Source: Pelagibius sp. Alg239-R121 | Lineage (GTDB): Bacteria > Pseudomonadota > Alphaproteobacteria > Kiloniellales > Kiloniellaceae | Length of the DNA: 64,000 nt | Reading direction: 5' to 3' | Assembly: GCF_947331435.1 (NCBI RefSeq) | Contig: NZ_CAMZOF010000006.1 | Coordinates: forward strand, 124,001 to 188,000 | Part shown: positions 32,330-42,221 of the stretch, in pieces | How the letters are laid out: each line of letters opens with the position of its first letter | Numbering within the stretch: position 1 is the first letter of the stretch | Made by a program: the position numbers and the translations under genes | Notes under the pieces: generated by a model | What the model saw: the letters and a program-made list of their open reading frames with translations, nothing else | The model's database searches: none | What the model was told of the DNA's origin: nothing

Positions 32330-35323
32330 GTGGCGAAGCCAAACTGGGCACTGGATCAGATCGTCAGTAATCTCAACCGCAATGGTGAGTTCTGGGACGG
32401 ACCCATCATTTACTACAGTTTTGCCTACACAGCGCCGCCGGAATACAACGGTTATAACATAGGTTTTTCGAGGTTTAACTCCGCACAATCCACCGCCGCG
32501 CGTGAAGCCATCAAGCTTTGGGACGATGTGATCGGCGTTAATCTGCATCTAGGTCATCCGGAAGCCGGCGACATTCAGTTTTTCAATGTGACCGATCCCG
32601 CCGTCCCGATTGCCGGTACGTTTCTACCGGGAACCGTTGTTGAGGGCCGCGATATCAGTGGCGACGTGTTGTTTAACCCAAACTATGCAGACCTCAACGA
32701 TAGCCGAACACCCGGCACCTATGGTTTTACTGCATTCGTTCATGAAATAGGCCATGCACTGGGGCTGGAACATCCTGGCAGGTACAATGATCAGGCGTTC
32801 AGCTACGACAGAAGAGCTGAATATCGTCAGGATTCTCTGCAATACACGGCCATGTCTTATTTCGGTGCCCATGAAACGGGTGCGGATCATTTTAAGGGTA
32901 AAAATGGCGAGTATGTCTATGCCGCAACGCCTCTGCTTCATGATATTGCTGCGGTTCAGGCTGTCTATGGCGCGGATTACACGACCCGTACGGGCGACAC
33001 GGTTTATGGCTTCAATTCGACGGCTGGGCGTGACGCCTTCGATTTAGACCAAAACTTCTACTCTGCCTTCGCCATTTGGGATGCCGGCGGCATCGATACC
33101 CTGGACTTTTCAAGGTATCGAAACTCCACAATCATGAATTTGGAGGAAGGCAGTTTCAGCAGCACAGCCAATATGACCAACAACGTTGCGATTGCCTATA
33201 ATGCAATTGTTGAAAATGCGGTCGGTGGTTTGGCGTCCGACGTGATCAATGGCAACGAAGTTGCCAATGTCCTTGAAGGTCGTTCCGGGAACGATCGCAT
33301 AGACGGTAAAGCTGGAGACGATACGATTCTCGGTGGTTCGGGAAATGACCGGATTGTCGGAGGAGAAGGTAATGATTCTCTTGTGGGAGACACTGGGAAC
33401 GACGCGATGTACGCCGGCGACGGTGATGATGTCCTTATTGGTGGCGCTGGAAATGATTGGCTCGTTGGTGACGCCGGAAATGACTTCCTAGACGGTGGTT
33501 CGGGAAGAGGTGACATTGCGGTTTTTGGAGGACGTTACGCCGACTTTGAGATCACGCGTGACCATCTCGGGGTGATCACAGTCACGGATGCAAGAACGTC
33601 ACCGCATAATCAGGGTGTCGATACGGTCGACGGGTCGACGGAATGGCTGAGATTTGACGACCGGCGTATCGCGACTTCCAAAATAGCAATTCCACCCGCC
33701 CCGGATATGGTTATCAATGGCACGAATTCCGCGGAAAACCTGGAGAGTGACGGAGGCAACGATACGATTTATGGGGCCGACGGCGTGGACGTTCTTTCAG
33801 GAAAGGGAGGCAACGATACTCTTTTAGGTGGCAATGGCGACGACACGTTGTTCGGAAACCACGGCGACGACACCCTTGTCGGCAATGAGGGGATCGACAC
33901 GGCAGCTTTTGAAGGCAAGCGCAGCGATTACATAATTAACGATGTTGCCGGCGGCGCCGTAACCGTTGAATACCAAGGCCGGGATCCCAAAGCTAACGGC
34001 GGAACCGATCGGGTCGAGGGCGACGTAGAAAAATTTGCCTTTTCCAACGGAACCTGGTTGGCCTCGGAACTGCCCGGTAATGTGGCCGCGCCGCTTTATA
34101 AGCGTGGGAAATCGAGCGGCGGTAAGCTACTTGGCGACACCGGTGACGACACGCTGATCGGCCGCGACGGACACGACAAGATTTACGGCCGTAGTGGCGA
34201 CAACCGCATGATTGGCAACGGCGGCAATGACAAGCTTTACGCTGCTGAAGGGGACGACTATCTGGCTGGAGGCAGCGGCAATGACAGGCTTTACGCTCGT
34301 GCCGGCGACGATACGCTGTCGGGTGGCAGCGGCAATGACCTGTTATACGCCAATGAAGGTGATGACGTTGTCTATGCAGGAGGCGGCAATGATAGGGTCT
34401 ATGCACACGAGGGAGATGACACCGTCTACGGCGGAACTGGAAATGATACGCTGTTGGGCTATGGAGGGAACGACGTCATCAGTGCTGGCAGTGGCAATGA
34501 TAGGGTCTATGGGCATGATGGCGATGATGATCTGAATGGCAGTACCGGCAAGGATACGATCTATGGGGGAACCGGCGACGATACGCTGATTGGCGGTAAG
34601 GATGCTGACAGGCTCTACGGCCAGGATGGGAACGACATTTTAACCGGCGGCAGCGGTAAGGATACGCTGTCGGGTGGCGCCGGCAATGACACCTATTTAA
34701 TTGACAGAACGGACAAGATCGTCGAGGCCTTTGACCAGGGCATCGATACTGTTGAGGCGAATTTTAGTTACAGTCTTCGCAGCAACTTTGAGAATCTGGC
34801 CTTGACCGGTGCCGGGAACATCAATGGCACGGGTAATACACTGAACAACTATCTCTGGGGCAACGAGGGTGACAACCGTCTGTTTGGCGGCGCCGGTGAG
34901 GATACACTGAATGGATATCTGGGGGATGATCTTCTGATCGGCGGTGAAGATAGTGATACCTTCCTCTTCACCTTCGCTGAGGACGAAGGTAAGGATATAA
35001 TTCTCGATTTCGACCGGACACAGGATGTTCTGGCCTTTGATGATGTGTTCGATGGCGCTGGCGATGACCTCGCGGACATCGCGGCACATTTGACAATTGA
35101 TAACGAGGGCGAAGGTGGTGACGTTGTTCTAAAATTCAAGAATACCGACACCGAAGTGAGGCTTAGCGGCCTCGGTACTTACACTCTGGACCCTTTGACC
35201 TTAGCAGACCTGGTTGATGATGCGTCGACGCAGATAGTCACTGCACAATCCGTGGGTTTGATCGGCTTTATCACAGAAGAGAGCCAGCATAACGTGCTTA
35301 ACGATAACTTTGTGATCACCTAA
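32330..35323 (+). CDS. Serralysin-like M10 metalloprotease with RTX repeats, second paralogue
   Basis: 997 residues from GTG 32330 (SD AAGGGAA). The zinc-binding motif is HEIGHALGLEHPG (H138, H142, H148), with Met-turn AMSYFG. It shares long blocks with the first protease (RTGDTVYGFNSTAGRDAFD) and the same layout: catalytic domain, first RTX set, a beta-rich module (ADFEITRDHLGVITVTDA), a second RTX set, and a C-terminal segment for type I secretion. It lacks the N-terminal Cys cluster of the paralogue and its repeats are more varied, with no recent tandem copies. No type I secretion genes are nearby. Confidence 0.88.
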   Translation: MAKPNWALDQIVSNLNRNGEFWDGPIIYYSFAYTAPPEYNGYNIGFSRFNSAQSTAAREAIKLWDDVIGVNLHLGHPEAGDIQFFNVTDPAVPIAGTFLPGTVVEGRDISGDVLFNPNYADLNDSRTPGTYGFTAFVHEIGHALGLEHPGRYNDQAFSYDRRAEYRQDSLQYTAMSYFGAHETGADHFKGKNGEYVYAATPLLHDIAAVQAVYGADYTTRTGDTVYGFNSTAGRDAFDLDQNFYSAFAIWDAGGIDTLDFSRYRNSTIMNLEEGSFSSTANMTNNVAIAYNAIVENAVGGLASDVINGNEVANVLEGRSGNDRIDGKAGDDTILGGSGNDRIVGGEGNDSLVGDTGNDAMYAGDGDDVLIGGAGNDWLVGDAGNDFLDGGSGRGDIAVFGGRYADFEITRDHLGVITVTDARTSPHNQGVDTVDGSTEWLRFDDRRIATSKIAIPPAPDMVINGTNSAENLESDGGNDTIYGADGVDVLSGKGGNDTLLGGNGDDTLFGNHGDDTLVGNEGIDTAAFEGKRSDYIINDVAGGAVTVEYQGRDPKANGGTDRVEGDVEKFAFSNGTWLASELPGNVAAPLYKRGKSSGGKLLGDTGDDTLIGRDGHDKIYGRSGDNRMIGNGGNDKLYAAEGDDYLAGGSGNDRLYARAGDDTLSGGSGNDLLYANEGDDVVYAGGGNDRVYAHEGDDTVYGGTGNDTLLGYGGNDVISAGSGNDRVYGHDGDDDLNGSTGKDTIYGGTGDDTLIGGKDADRLYGQDGNDILTGGSGKDTLSGGAGNDTYLIDRTDKIVEAFDQGIDTVEANFSYSLRSNFENLALTGAGNINGTGNTLNNYLWGNEGDNRLFGGAGEDTLNGYLGDDLLIGGEDSDTFLFTFAEDEGKDIILDFDRTQDVLAFDDVFDGAGDDLADIAAHLTIDNEGEGGDVVLKFKNTDTEVRLSGLGTYTLDPLTLADLVDDASTQIVTAQSVGLIGFITEESQHNVLNDNFVIT

Positions 35324-35401
35324 GTAGGTCGAAGAGCACTGAGGTTTCTTCATAGCACCGCCCTGGCGTTGCTTCAGAGTTGGACGCGGCTTAAGACTAA
35401 T

Positions 35402-35431
35402 AAGGGCGCCGGGGTTTTCCACGGCGCCCTT
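35402..35431. terminator. Strong bidirectional terminator after the RTX region
   Basis: AAGGGCGCCG-GGGTTTTCCA-CGGCGCCCTT: a perfect 10-bp stem flanked by A and T residues on both sides. It serves the plus-strand protease gene and the converging minus-strand nucleotidase operon. Confidence 0.8.
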
Positions 35432-35477
35432 TATCTAAACTCAACTCAGAGCGATTGTAGAAGCTTTCACTCCCTTG

Positions 35478-36989
35478 TTATTCTGCCGAAACCAGACGGT
35501 TCTCTGCAGCCGGAGAAATTTTTCCCGCGGCCTCGATGTATTCGACGACCATGAGTGCCATGAGTTGCGCGGCGGCCGGATCGATCAGGTTCTTGGCATT
35601 TTTGAATACGCTGTAACCGTCGCCACCGCCGGCAATGTAGTCGTTGGCGGCCAGGGTGTAGACCTTGGCGGTATCGATCGGGCTATCGCCGACCATCACC
35701 GACTTAACCCGCGAACCGGCAGGGGCCTTGGCATCCCAGGTCACTGTCATGCCCGAAACGCTTGGGAAACGACCGGCGCCTTTCTCGACCTGACTAAAAC
35801 CATTCTCCAGCGCTGCGACGATCTGCGTGCCGGTGACTTCGAGCTTGACGGTGGTATTGCCGAAGGGCAATTCCGTCTGGATGTCGCGCCGGGTCAGAAC
35901 CGTGCCGGCGTCGTAAATCTTGTCGCCGCGGATGCCGCCGCCGTTGGTGATCGCAACGTCCGCATTGACGCCCTTGCGAATGGCGTCGCTGATCAGATTT
36001 CCGATGGCGGTCTCAATACCGCGCACGGACGCCCGACGGCTATCCAGTTGCGTCGTCGTGGTACCGATTTCGACATCGAGTTCAGCGCTCAGCTTGTCGA
36101 GATAGCCCTGGACCTTGCCCGCCATCTCGGCGTCCTGCTCGATGCCCGTGGTGGGGATCGTGCGGAAACTGGGGCTCCAGACAAAGCGCTTTTTGCCGCG
36201 CTTTTCGACTGTATCCATGGTCACTTCCAGGATGCTGACGTAGTCGGCCTGGGATCCGGATTCCATCATCGCAACCTTGCCGTTGTAATAGCTCATCAGC
36301 AGATGATCGTGCCCGGTCAATAGAACATCGATCCCGGTGTCGCCGTTGACCAGATCGAAGTCTTCCTGAACATCGGTGTGGGCGAGGGCAACCACCAGAT
36401 CGGCACCATCCTCGCGCAGTTTGGCGGCCATCTCACGCGCGGTTTCATCCAGTGATTTGAAGGTAACACCGTCAGGGCTGGAGATGTCGGTGGTGTCGGG
36501 CGTCACCAGACCGAAAAAGCCAATTGTGTAGTCGCCGGCATTGGCGGTCCAAGAGGCAATGGCGCCATCGATGATCTCGCCGTCGCTGTCGATGGCATTG
36601 GTGGCCAGAATTGGGAATTTGGCTTCGGCCATGCGCTCCATGGCGACCTTTGGGCCGAAATCGAACTCATGGTTACCCAGCACCATAATGTCCACGCCTG
36701 CGGTGTTCAGCAGGTCCACCATATGCGCGCCCATGTCAAAGCCGGACAGCAGGGACGGTGATATGGCGTCACCGCCATGGGTAAAGATGACGTGCTCGCC
36801 TGCTGCGCGCTCCGCCTTGACGACCGACATCAAGCTGGCGAACCCGCCCTTGCCACCGGATGCTTCCATACGGTCGAGATCGTTGGTGTGGACGAAGGTG
36901 ACTTTCGTCGGTTCCGCGAAGGTTGCGGATGCCGTCAGCAAAAAAGCGACGGAGCTTGCGATCGCGGTTGTCCTGATAGGAAGACTCAT
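35478..36989 (-). CDS. Periplasmic 5'-nucleotidase / metallophosphatase (UshA-like)
   Basis: 503 residues from ATG 36989; 37016 is an in-frame alternative. It has a signal peptide (SSVAFLLTASATFA). The N-terminal calcineurin-like domain has metal motifs HTNDLDRME, GDAIS, GNHEFDFG and ALAHTD...GHDH. The first motif has Asp where classical enzymes have His (HTND-x-H). The C-terminal 5'-nucleotidase domain has NGGGIRGD and DYIAGGGDGYSVF. It dephosphorylates nucleotides in the periplasm, producing the nucleosides that the neighbouring transporter imports. It is the last gene on the minus strand of that cluster, with a ~135-bp gap before it. Confidence 0.87.
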   Translation of the reverse strand: MSLPIRTTAIASSVAFLLTASATFAEPTKVTFVHTNDLDRMEASGGKGGFASLMSVVKAERAAGEHVIFTHGGDAISPSLLSGFDMGAHMVDLLNTAGVDIMVLGNHEFDFGPKVAMERMAEAKFPILATNAIDSDGEIIDGAIASWTANAGDYTIGFFGLVTPDTTDISSPDGVTFKSLDETAREMAAKLREDGADLVVALAHTDVQEDFDLVNGDTGIDVLLTGHDHLLMSYYNGKVAMMESGSQADYVSILEVTMDTVEKRGKKRFVWSPSFRTIPTTGIEQDAEMAGKVQGYLDKLSAELDVEIGTTTTQLDSRRASVRGIETAIGNLISDAIRKGVNADVAITNGGGIRGDKIYDAGTVLTRRDIQTELPFGNTTVKLEVTGTQIVAALENGFSQVEKGAGRFPSVSGMTVTWDAKAPAGSRVKSVMVGDSPIDTAKVYTLAANDYIAGGGDGYSVFKNAKNLIDPAAAQLMALMVVEYIEAAGKISPAAENRLVSAE

Positions 36990-37064
36990 GTCCCTCTTAC
37001 TCCCTGTTTGTTCCATTGGTCGTCAGTTTACACGCGAAACTAGATTTCTGACTAGGTCATGATC

Positions 37065-37079
37065 GTTTTCGACGAAAAC
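37065..37079. promoter_or_regulatory. Palindrome between TrpF-like gene and 5'-nucleotidase gene
   Basis: GTTTTCG-A-CGAAAAC, a perfect 7-1-7 palindrome, ~76 bp before the nucleotidase start. The single-base centre disfavours an RNA hairpin and favours a protein binding site, possibly giving the nucleotidase its own control. Confidence 0.35.
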
Positions 37080-37125
37080 AACTGCCAGGATCATCGTGCA
37101 ACATGCGCAATGAGAAAAAGATGCT

Positions 37126-37779
37126 TTAAGCGGCACGCACGGCATCAAAGAAATCGCGCAACTTGTCCGCATCCAGTGTGTTGTCGGTCCTGACCGAGCT
37201 GCAGAGGTCCAGCCCGTAGGGACTGACTTCGCGGATGGCATTGGCGACGTTCGAGCTGCGCAGACCGCCGGCCAGAAATACCGGACAAGTGGCCTCTTCG
37301 ACGATACGTCGGCTGAGGCTCCAGTCATGCACGCGTCCGGTGCCACCCAGTTCTTTGACTTGAAGCGCTGGGTTTCCGGAATCCAACAGCAAAGCGTCGA
37401 CGTGCCGTGCGAGGGAACAGGCCTCGGTGACGCTGTCGTCATTGATCACATGGATCACCTGAACAATCTTCAGGGACGGCAGCTCTTTTCGCAGCTTTCC
37501 GTAAACGCCGGGCGCGACCGCATCGACCAGTTGAACCGTATTGGTCCGGCAATTTCGGACGTGCTCGACAATGGCGTCGGCATCGATCCTGCTGGTCAGC
37601 AGGAAACTTGCGACGGGTGGTGGAATCCTGGAGGCGATTTCGGCGATCAATTCATCATCGATGACGCCGGGTCCGCTCGGCATTTCCGCCACGAGGCCGA
37701 GCGCTGAAGCGCCTTGCAGAATGGCGAGTCGGGCTTCTTCGAGGGAGGAAATGCAGCAGATTTTTACCCGTGGCGTCAC
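37126..37779 (-). CDS. Phosphoribosylanthranilate isomerase (TrpF) homologue in a nucleoside operon
   Basis: 217 residues with the TrpF barrel: RVKICCISSLEEA (catalytic Cys of the KIC motif), NTVQLVD, LLLDS with the catalytic Asp, GGTGRVHDW and FLAGGLRSSNVANAI for phosphate binding. The usual final D-x-S-S-G-V-E reads DLCSSVR here, so the phosphate loop end is altered. GTG 37779 overlaps the add stop (GTGA). No other trp gene is near, so a role in catabolism of a ribosyl or aminoribose compound rather than tryptophan synthesis is suspected (inference). A plain second trpF remains possible. Confidence 0.75.
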   Translation of the reverse strand: MTPRVKICCISSLEEARLAILQGASALGLVAEMPSGPGVIDDELIAEIASRIPPPVASFLLTSRIDADAIVEHVRNCRTNTVQLVDAVAPGVYGKLRKELPSLKIVQVIHVINDDSVTEACSLARHVDALLLDSGNPALQVKELGGTGRVHDWSLSRRIVEEATCPVFLAGGLRSSNVANAIREVSPYGLDLCSSVRTDNTLDADKLRDFFDAVRAA

Positions 37780-38756
37780 GCGACAACCTTTTGGCGCAGG
37801 TTTTCTCGGGTCTCCTCGTCCACGAAGGCTGCCTCGATGGCGGTCAAGGTAACTTCGCGCAAAGACGCGTCGTCGAAGCCGAATACCGCCGATGCGCGAT
37901 CATATTCCCGGCCAATTGTGGTGTCGAAGTAGGGCGGATCGTCGGAATTCAATGTGATGCGGCAGCCGGCTGCGCGCAGCTCCAAAAGCGGGTGGTCGCT
38001 ATAGCTGCCGTACACTCCGGTGGCGATGTTGCTGCCTGGGCAGACTTCCAGGACGATCCCCCGGTCAGCCAGTTCGCGCACCAGTTCCGGATCTTCCATC
38101 GCACGGACCCCGTGGCCGAGCCGTTGTACCGGAAGTGCCTCCAGGGCAGCGCGCACGCTTTGTGCGCCGGCAACCTCGCCGGCATGGACGGTGCAGGGAA
38201 GGCCTGTGGCATGAACGATCCCGAACGCAGGCGCGAAATCGCGCGGCTCGAAGGCGTTTTCGTCACCGCCCATACCGAAACCCGTAACCAGCTTGTGCGG
38301 ATTTGCCACAACTTGGCGGGCAACTTCGACACCACGCTCGGGGCCCAGGTGACGTACGCAAGTGACAATGATCCGGCCTTCAATTCCGGACTCACTGCGG
38401 GCATCCTCGATCCCGGCGGCGATACCTTCCAGATGATCGGTGTAAGACATGCCCACGGCGGCAGCGTGATCGGGCGAGGACATGACCTCAACGTAGATCG
38501 CACCCTCGGCGGCACAGTCCATCAGATACTGATAAGTAACGTCGCGATAGTCTTCCGGTGTGCGGATGACCGAGCTTGCAATGTCGTAGACCTTGAGGAA
38601 ATGCAGGAAGTCGTCCCAAGCGAAATTGCCGTCTGCATCAAAGGTCTCAGCCGGTAACGTGACTGCATGCCGTGCCGCCAGTTTACGCACCAGGTCGGGC
38701 GAAGCCGCTCCTTCAAGATGACAATGCAATTCGGCTTTAGGCACCATGGTGATCAT
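37776..38756 (-). CDS. add: Adenosine deaminase
   Basis: 326 residues from ATG 38756, two bases after the upstream stop. Zinc and catalytic motifs are visible: AELHCHLEGA (HxH), VHAGE with the catalytic Glu, RLGHG and NSDDPPYF. It converts adenosine and deoxyadenosine to inosine and deoxyinosine, which PunA then splits. It is of typical bacterial length. The upstream open extension to 38801 overlaps the PhyH gene and is not needed. Confidence 0.9.
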   Translation of the reverse strand: MITMVPKAELHCHLEGAASPDLVRKLAARHAVTLPAETFDADGNFAWDDFLHFLKVYDIASSVIRTPEDYRDVTYQYLMDCAAEGAIYVEVMSSPDHAAAVGMSYTDHLEGIAAGIEDARSESGIEGRIIVTCVRHLGPERGVEVARQVVANPHKLVTGFGMGGDENAFEPRDFAPAFGIVHATGLPCTVHAGEVAGAQSVRAALEALPVQRLGHGVRAMEDPELVRELADRGIVLEVCPGSNIATGVYGSYSDHPLLELRAAGCRITLNSDDPPYFDTTIGREYDRASAVFGFDDASLREVTLTAIEAAFVDEETRENLRQKVVA

Positions 38757-38758
38757 CG

Positions 38759-39670
38759 CTAAAATCCCCGCAGAGGCAGGGCAGGATCGCGTTGCAGCCA
38801 ATTGTCATCGAGATAGCGGCAGGTGCCGTCGATGATGTGAAGCGTATAGGCCTGGCGCGAAACCGGTGATCTATTGGGTCCGCTGAGGTGCGGAAGCTGG
38901 CCGTGCAGCACGATCAGAGACCCCTTTTTCGCTTCGAGAGGTACAGCCTCTTCTGCGGACCAGGGTGTCGGGTCCAGCACTTCGGTTGCGAATGCACCCT
39001 CCTTGCGATGAAAGCGCTTGCGGATCGGATCCTTGTGACGTCCCGGCAGCGCCCAGAGACAGCCGTTGTTGAGGGTCGCATCCTCGAGGGCGAACCAGAG
39101 GCCGATGACGCTCAGTGGATCCGTCGTCAGAAAGGTCGAATCCTGATGGCACACGACTTCACCGCCAATATTGGGCTGCTTGAAGATGTACATGGATTGC
39201 AGCAGCAATGCTTCGGCAATCCCGACATCGCTGACCAACCGGGCCAGAGCCGGGGTGCGAGAAAAACCGTCGAATACGGGATCCAGGTCATGCATGGCAT
39301 GCCCGAACTTATTGATGGAGAGTGCTTTGTCCTGGTTCAGCGCGCCGGTTTCGTCGAAGGCGTCCTCCTCGAAGAAGAAGCGGATCTTGTCGCCTGACTC
39401 AGCGAAGTAGCTGTCGCGCGTATGGGCCAGAGACGTGGTTGAAAAGATCGAGGCCACGTCGTCCGGCGTGAAGTCTTCCACCAGTTCCGCCGCGCGGGTC
39501 ATCAGGGCATTACAGCGCTCGGCAGGGACAAAGTCTTCAATCAAGAGGTAACCGTCTTCATTGAAGGCGGCGTTCATCTCGCTGTCCAAGCCGGCTGCTG
39601 CTTCATACGCTGCCATCTGGAAACGGCGTGGGCATTGACCGGAGGTGGTTTGAGAGGAGGGCAGGGTCAT
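38759..39670 (-). CDS. PhyH-type Fe(II)/2-oxoglutarate dioxygenase in the nucleoside operon
   Basis: 303 residues. The PhyH fold starts at [14 protein letters not shown]. The iron ligands are the H-x-D of [10 protein letters not shown] and the distal His in LPHLSGPN, with [10 protein letters not shown] holding the 2-oxoglutarate Arg. The gene overlaps deoB by 4 bp (ATGA), so it is a true operon member. Family substrates vary widely (phytanoyl-CoA, ectoine, natural products). Here a modified nucleoside or pentose is a reasonable guess from context alone. Confidence 0.82.
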   Translation of the reverse strand: MTLPSSQTTSGQCPRRFQMAAYEAAAGLDSEMNAAFNEDGYLLIEDFVPAERCNALMTRAAELVEDFTPDDVASIFSTTSLAHTRDSYFAESGDKIRFFFEEDAFDETGALNQDKALSINKFGHAMHDLDPVFDGFSRTPALARLVSDVGIAEALLLQSMYIFKQPNIGGEVVCHQDSTFLTTDPLSVIGLWFALEDATLNNGCLWALPGRHKDPIRKRFHRKEGAFATEVLDPTPWSAEEAVPLEAKKGSLIVLHGQLPHLSGPNRSPVSRQAYTLHIIDGTCRYLDDNWLQRDPALPLRGF

Positions 39671-40893
39671 GCGGCTAGAAAGTCCGTTCCATGGTCCAGC
39701 GGGGCAATGCCCAGGTGTCTGGCGAGCGTCTGGCCGATATCGGCAAAGGTGGAGCGGCGTCCGAGGGAGCCGGGCTGAATATCCGGTCCGAACGCCAGGA
39801 CAGGAACATGCTCTCGGGTGTGGTCGCTGCCCGGCCAGGTCGGGTCGCAGCCGTGGTCCGCCGTGATAACGGCAAGATCTCCCGGACGCAGCAGAGATTC
39901 GAAGTTCGGGAGCAAGCGGTCAAAATCTTCCAGGGCCGTTGCATAGCCGGCAACATCTCGGCGATGTCCGAAGAGCGTATCAAAGTCGACGAAGTTCGTG
40001 AATACGAGCGAGCCTTCTGGTGCCGTTCTGGTCTCGGCCAGAGTTGCTTCGAAGAGCGCGTCGTTGCCGTTGGCCTTGACGGTTTTGGTCATCCCACGAT
40101 GTGCAAAGATGTCGGCAATCTTGCCGATGGCGATGACTTCGGCGCCTTCGTTCTTCAGCCGGTCGAGCAGGGTGGCCGATGGCGGCGGTGTGGTGAGATC
40201 GCGTCGATTGCCCGTACGCTGGAACGAGGCTGCGTCTTCACCCACAAAGGGGCGCGCAATGACCCGGCCGATGTTGTAGTCGTCGACCAGTTCTTTCGCG
40301 ATGCGGCAGAGTTCGTAAAGACGCTCCAGGCCGAAGTGAGTTTCGTGCGCCGCGACCTGAAAGACGGAATCTGCCGAGGTGTAGACAATCGGCTTGCCGC
40401 TGCGGATGTGCTCTTCGCCCAATTCAGCGATGATCTCGGTTCCCGATGCGTGGCAATTTCCCAAAACGCCGGATAGATTGCAGCGCGCAATCAAAGCGTC
40501 AGTCAGGGCCGCAGGAAATGTGGGTGTCTCCTTGGGGAAAAAGCCCCAGTCGTATTCGACCGGAACACCGGCCATCTCCCAATGACCGCTTGGAGTGTCT
40601 TTGCCGAAACTGCGCTCGGCAGCGTGTCCATAGGCGCCGGTAATGTGATCCGGTTTGGCGAAACCCGCCGGCGGCTGTCCTGCGCTTTCCTCTGCCGCTA
40701 GGCCAAGACCGAGTCTTGCAAGGTTGGGTAGCCGCAAGGGGCCTTGCCGGCCGTTTGCGACATCGGCTTTACCCTCATCGCAGGCCTGCGCGATGTGCCC
40801 GAGCGTATTTGCGCCTTGATCGCCAAAGGTCGGTGCGTCCGCGGTGGCGCCAAGGCCGAATGAATCCATCACGAGAATGAAGGCGCGCGTCAT
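39667..40893 (-). CDS. deoB: Phosphopentomutase
   Basis: 408 residues, the standard length. Alkaline-phosphatase-fold metal sites are seen in [12 protein letters not shown] at the start, [11 protein letters not shown], and [20 protein letters not shown] near the end. DeoB interconverts (deoxy)ribose-1-phosphate and -5-phosphate, linking DeoA and PunA to DeoC. It overlaps deoA and phyH by 4 bp on either side. Confidence 0.95.
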   Translation of the reverse strand: MTRAFILVMDSFGLGATADAPTFGDQGANTLGHIAQACDEGKADVANGRQGPLRLPNLARLGLGLAAEESAGQPPAGFAKPDHITGAYGHAAERSFGKDTPSGHWEMAGVPVEYDWGFFPKETPTFPAALTDALIARCNLSGVLGNCHASGTEIIAELGEEHIRSGKPIVYTSADSVFQVAAHETHFGLERLYELCRIAKELVDDYNIGRVIARPFVGEDAASFQRTGNRRDLTTPPPSATLLDRLKNEGAEVIAIGKIADIFAHRGMTKTVKANGNDALFEATLAETRTAPEGSLVFTNFVDFDTLFGHRRDVAGYATALEDFDRLLPNFESLLRPGDLAVITADHGCDPTWPGSDHTREHVPVLAFGPDIQPGSLGRRSTFADIGQTLARHLGIAPLDHGTDFLAA

Positions 40894-42218
40894 TCCGCTT
40901 CCTCCGTAATGCGCTCATACACGCTATTCGTTGCTTCGGGAGGCTTGTCTTCAATGCGCATGGCATTGCGAAGGTCGGCTGCTGCTGCCTGGGCCGTCGT
41001 CTCATCCTTTGCGAAGACATGGGCGAGCGGTCGTTCGCTGCCGACTTCAGCACCAAGCGAAGCGATCTCCGTAAATCCGACGGCGTGATCAATAGTGTCG
41101 CTGGCACGACGTCTTCCACCCCCCAGCGCGACGACGGCAACACCGACGGCGCGGGTGTCTATTTCCGTCACGAACCCGGAAACTTCCGGATATACCGCCT
41201 GGGTGACCGGCGCCCTTGGCAGATGATCGTCTGAACGTTCCAGGAAATCGGCGGGCCCACCAAGCGCAGCGACCATCTTGCCGAAGATCTCGGCTGCCCG
41301 TCCGCTGTCCAAGGCTTGGCGCAACCGGGTTGCCGCGTCGTCCTGGCTTGTTGCAAGACCACCGAGCACCAGCATTTCGGAACAAAGCGCCATAACCACC
41401 TCGTCAAGCCGGATATCGCGACGCCGACCTGTAAGGTAATCCAAGGTCTCCGCGACTTCCACAGCATTTCCAGCGGAATGACCCAATACCTGGTTCATGT
41501 CGGTGATCAGCGCCGTGGTCGCCATGCCAGCGCCGTTTGCGACGGCAACAATGCTTTCTGCCAGCGAGCGCGCCATCTTGGTGGAGGCGGCAAAGGCACC
41601 GCTGCCGGTTTTGACGTCCATCACCAGACCGTCGAGGCCGGCGGCCAGCTTCTTGGACAGAATTGATGCGGTGATCAGTGGAATCGATTCCACGGTCGCG
41701 GTGACGTCGCGGATACCGTAGAAACGCTTATCTGCCGGGGCGAGGTCTGCGGTCTGGCCAATGACGGCGCAACCCACATCTCGTACTGCGTCGCGGAATC
41801 GTTCGATGCTCGGTGCGGTATCGTACCCGGGGATCGCGTCGAACTTATCTAAGGTTCCACCGGTGTGACCCAGGCCGCGCCCGGAGATCATTGGTACATG
41901 CCCGCCACAGGCCGCGACCATCGGCGCCAACATCAAGCTGACCTTGTCGCCGACACCGCCGGTCGAGTGCTTGTCCAGAACCGGACCTGAGAATCCGGCA
42001 TCCCCCCAGTCCAGGACCCGGCCAGACTGAGTCATGCCGCGGGTCAGTGCCACCCGTTCTTCCATGGTCATACCCTGGAAGAAGACAGCCATGGCGAAAG
42101 CAGCTACCTGTCCTTCGCTGATGCTGTCGTCGGCGATGCCGCGCACCATAAAGGAGATTTCCTCTTCGCTTAGGGCCTCGCCGTCTCGCTTCCGCCGTAT
42201 GATTTCCTGCGGCAGCAT
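40890..42218 (-). CDS. deoA: Thymidine phosphorylase
   Basis: 442 residues. It opens [19 protein letters not shown] and carries the phosphate-binding [13 protein letters not shown] and the family motif [15 protein letters not shown] (residues ~110). It splits thymidine and deoxyuridine to base and deoxyribose-1-phosphate. It overlaps deoB by 4 bp and starts 3 bp after deoC. Confidence 0.95.
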   Translation of the reverse strand: MLPQEIIRRKRDGEALSEEEISFMVRGIADDSISEGQVAAFAMAVFFQGMTMEERVALTRGMTQSGRVLDWGDAGFSGPVLDKHSTGGVGDKVSLMLAPMVAACGGHVPMISGRGLGHTGGTLDKFDAIPGYDTAPSIERFRDAVRDVGCAVIGQTADLAPADKRFYGIRDVTATVESIPLITASILSKKLAAGLDGLVMDVKTGSGAFAASTKMARSLAESIVAVANGAGMATTALITDMNQVLGHSAGNAVEVAETLDYLTGRRRDIRLDEVVMALCSEMLVLGGLATSQDDAATRLRQALDSGRAAEIFGKMVAALGGPADFLERSDDHLPRAPVTQAVYPEVSGFVTEIDTRAVGVAVVALGGGRRRASDTIDHAVGFTEIASLGAEVGSERPLAHVFAKDETTAQAAAADLRNAMRIEDKPPEATNSVYERITEEAE

Positions 42219-42221
42219 GGC

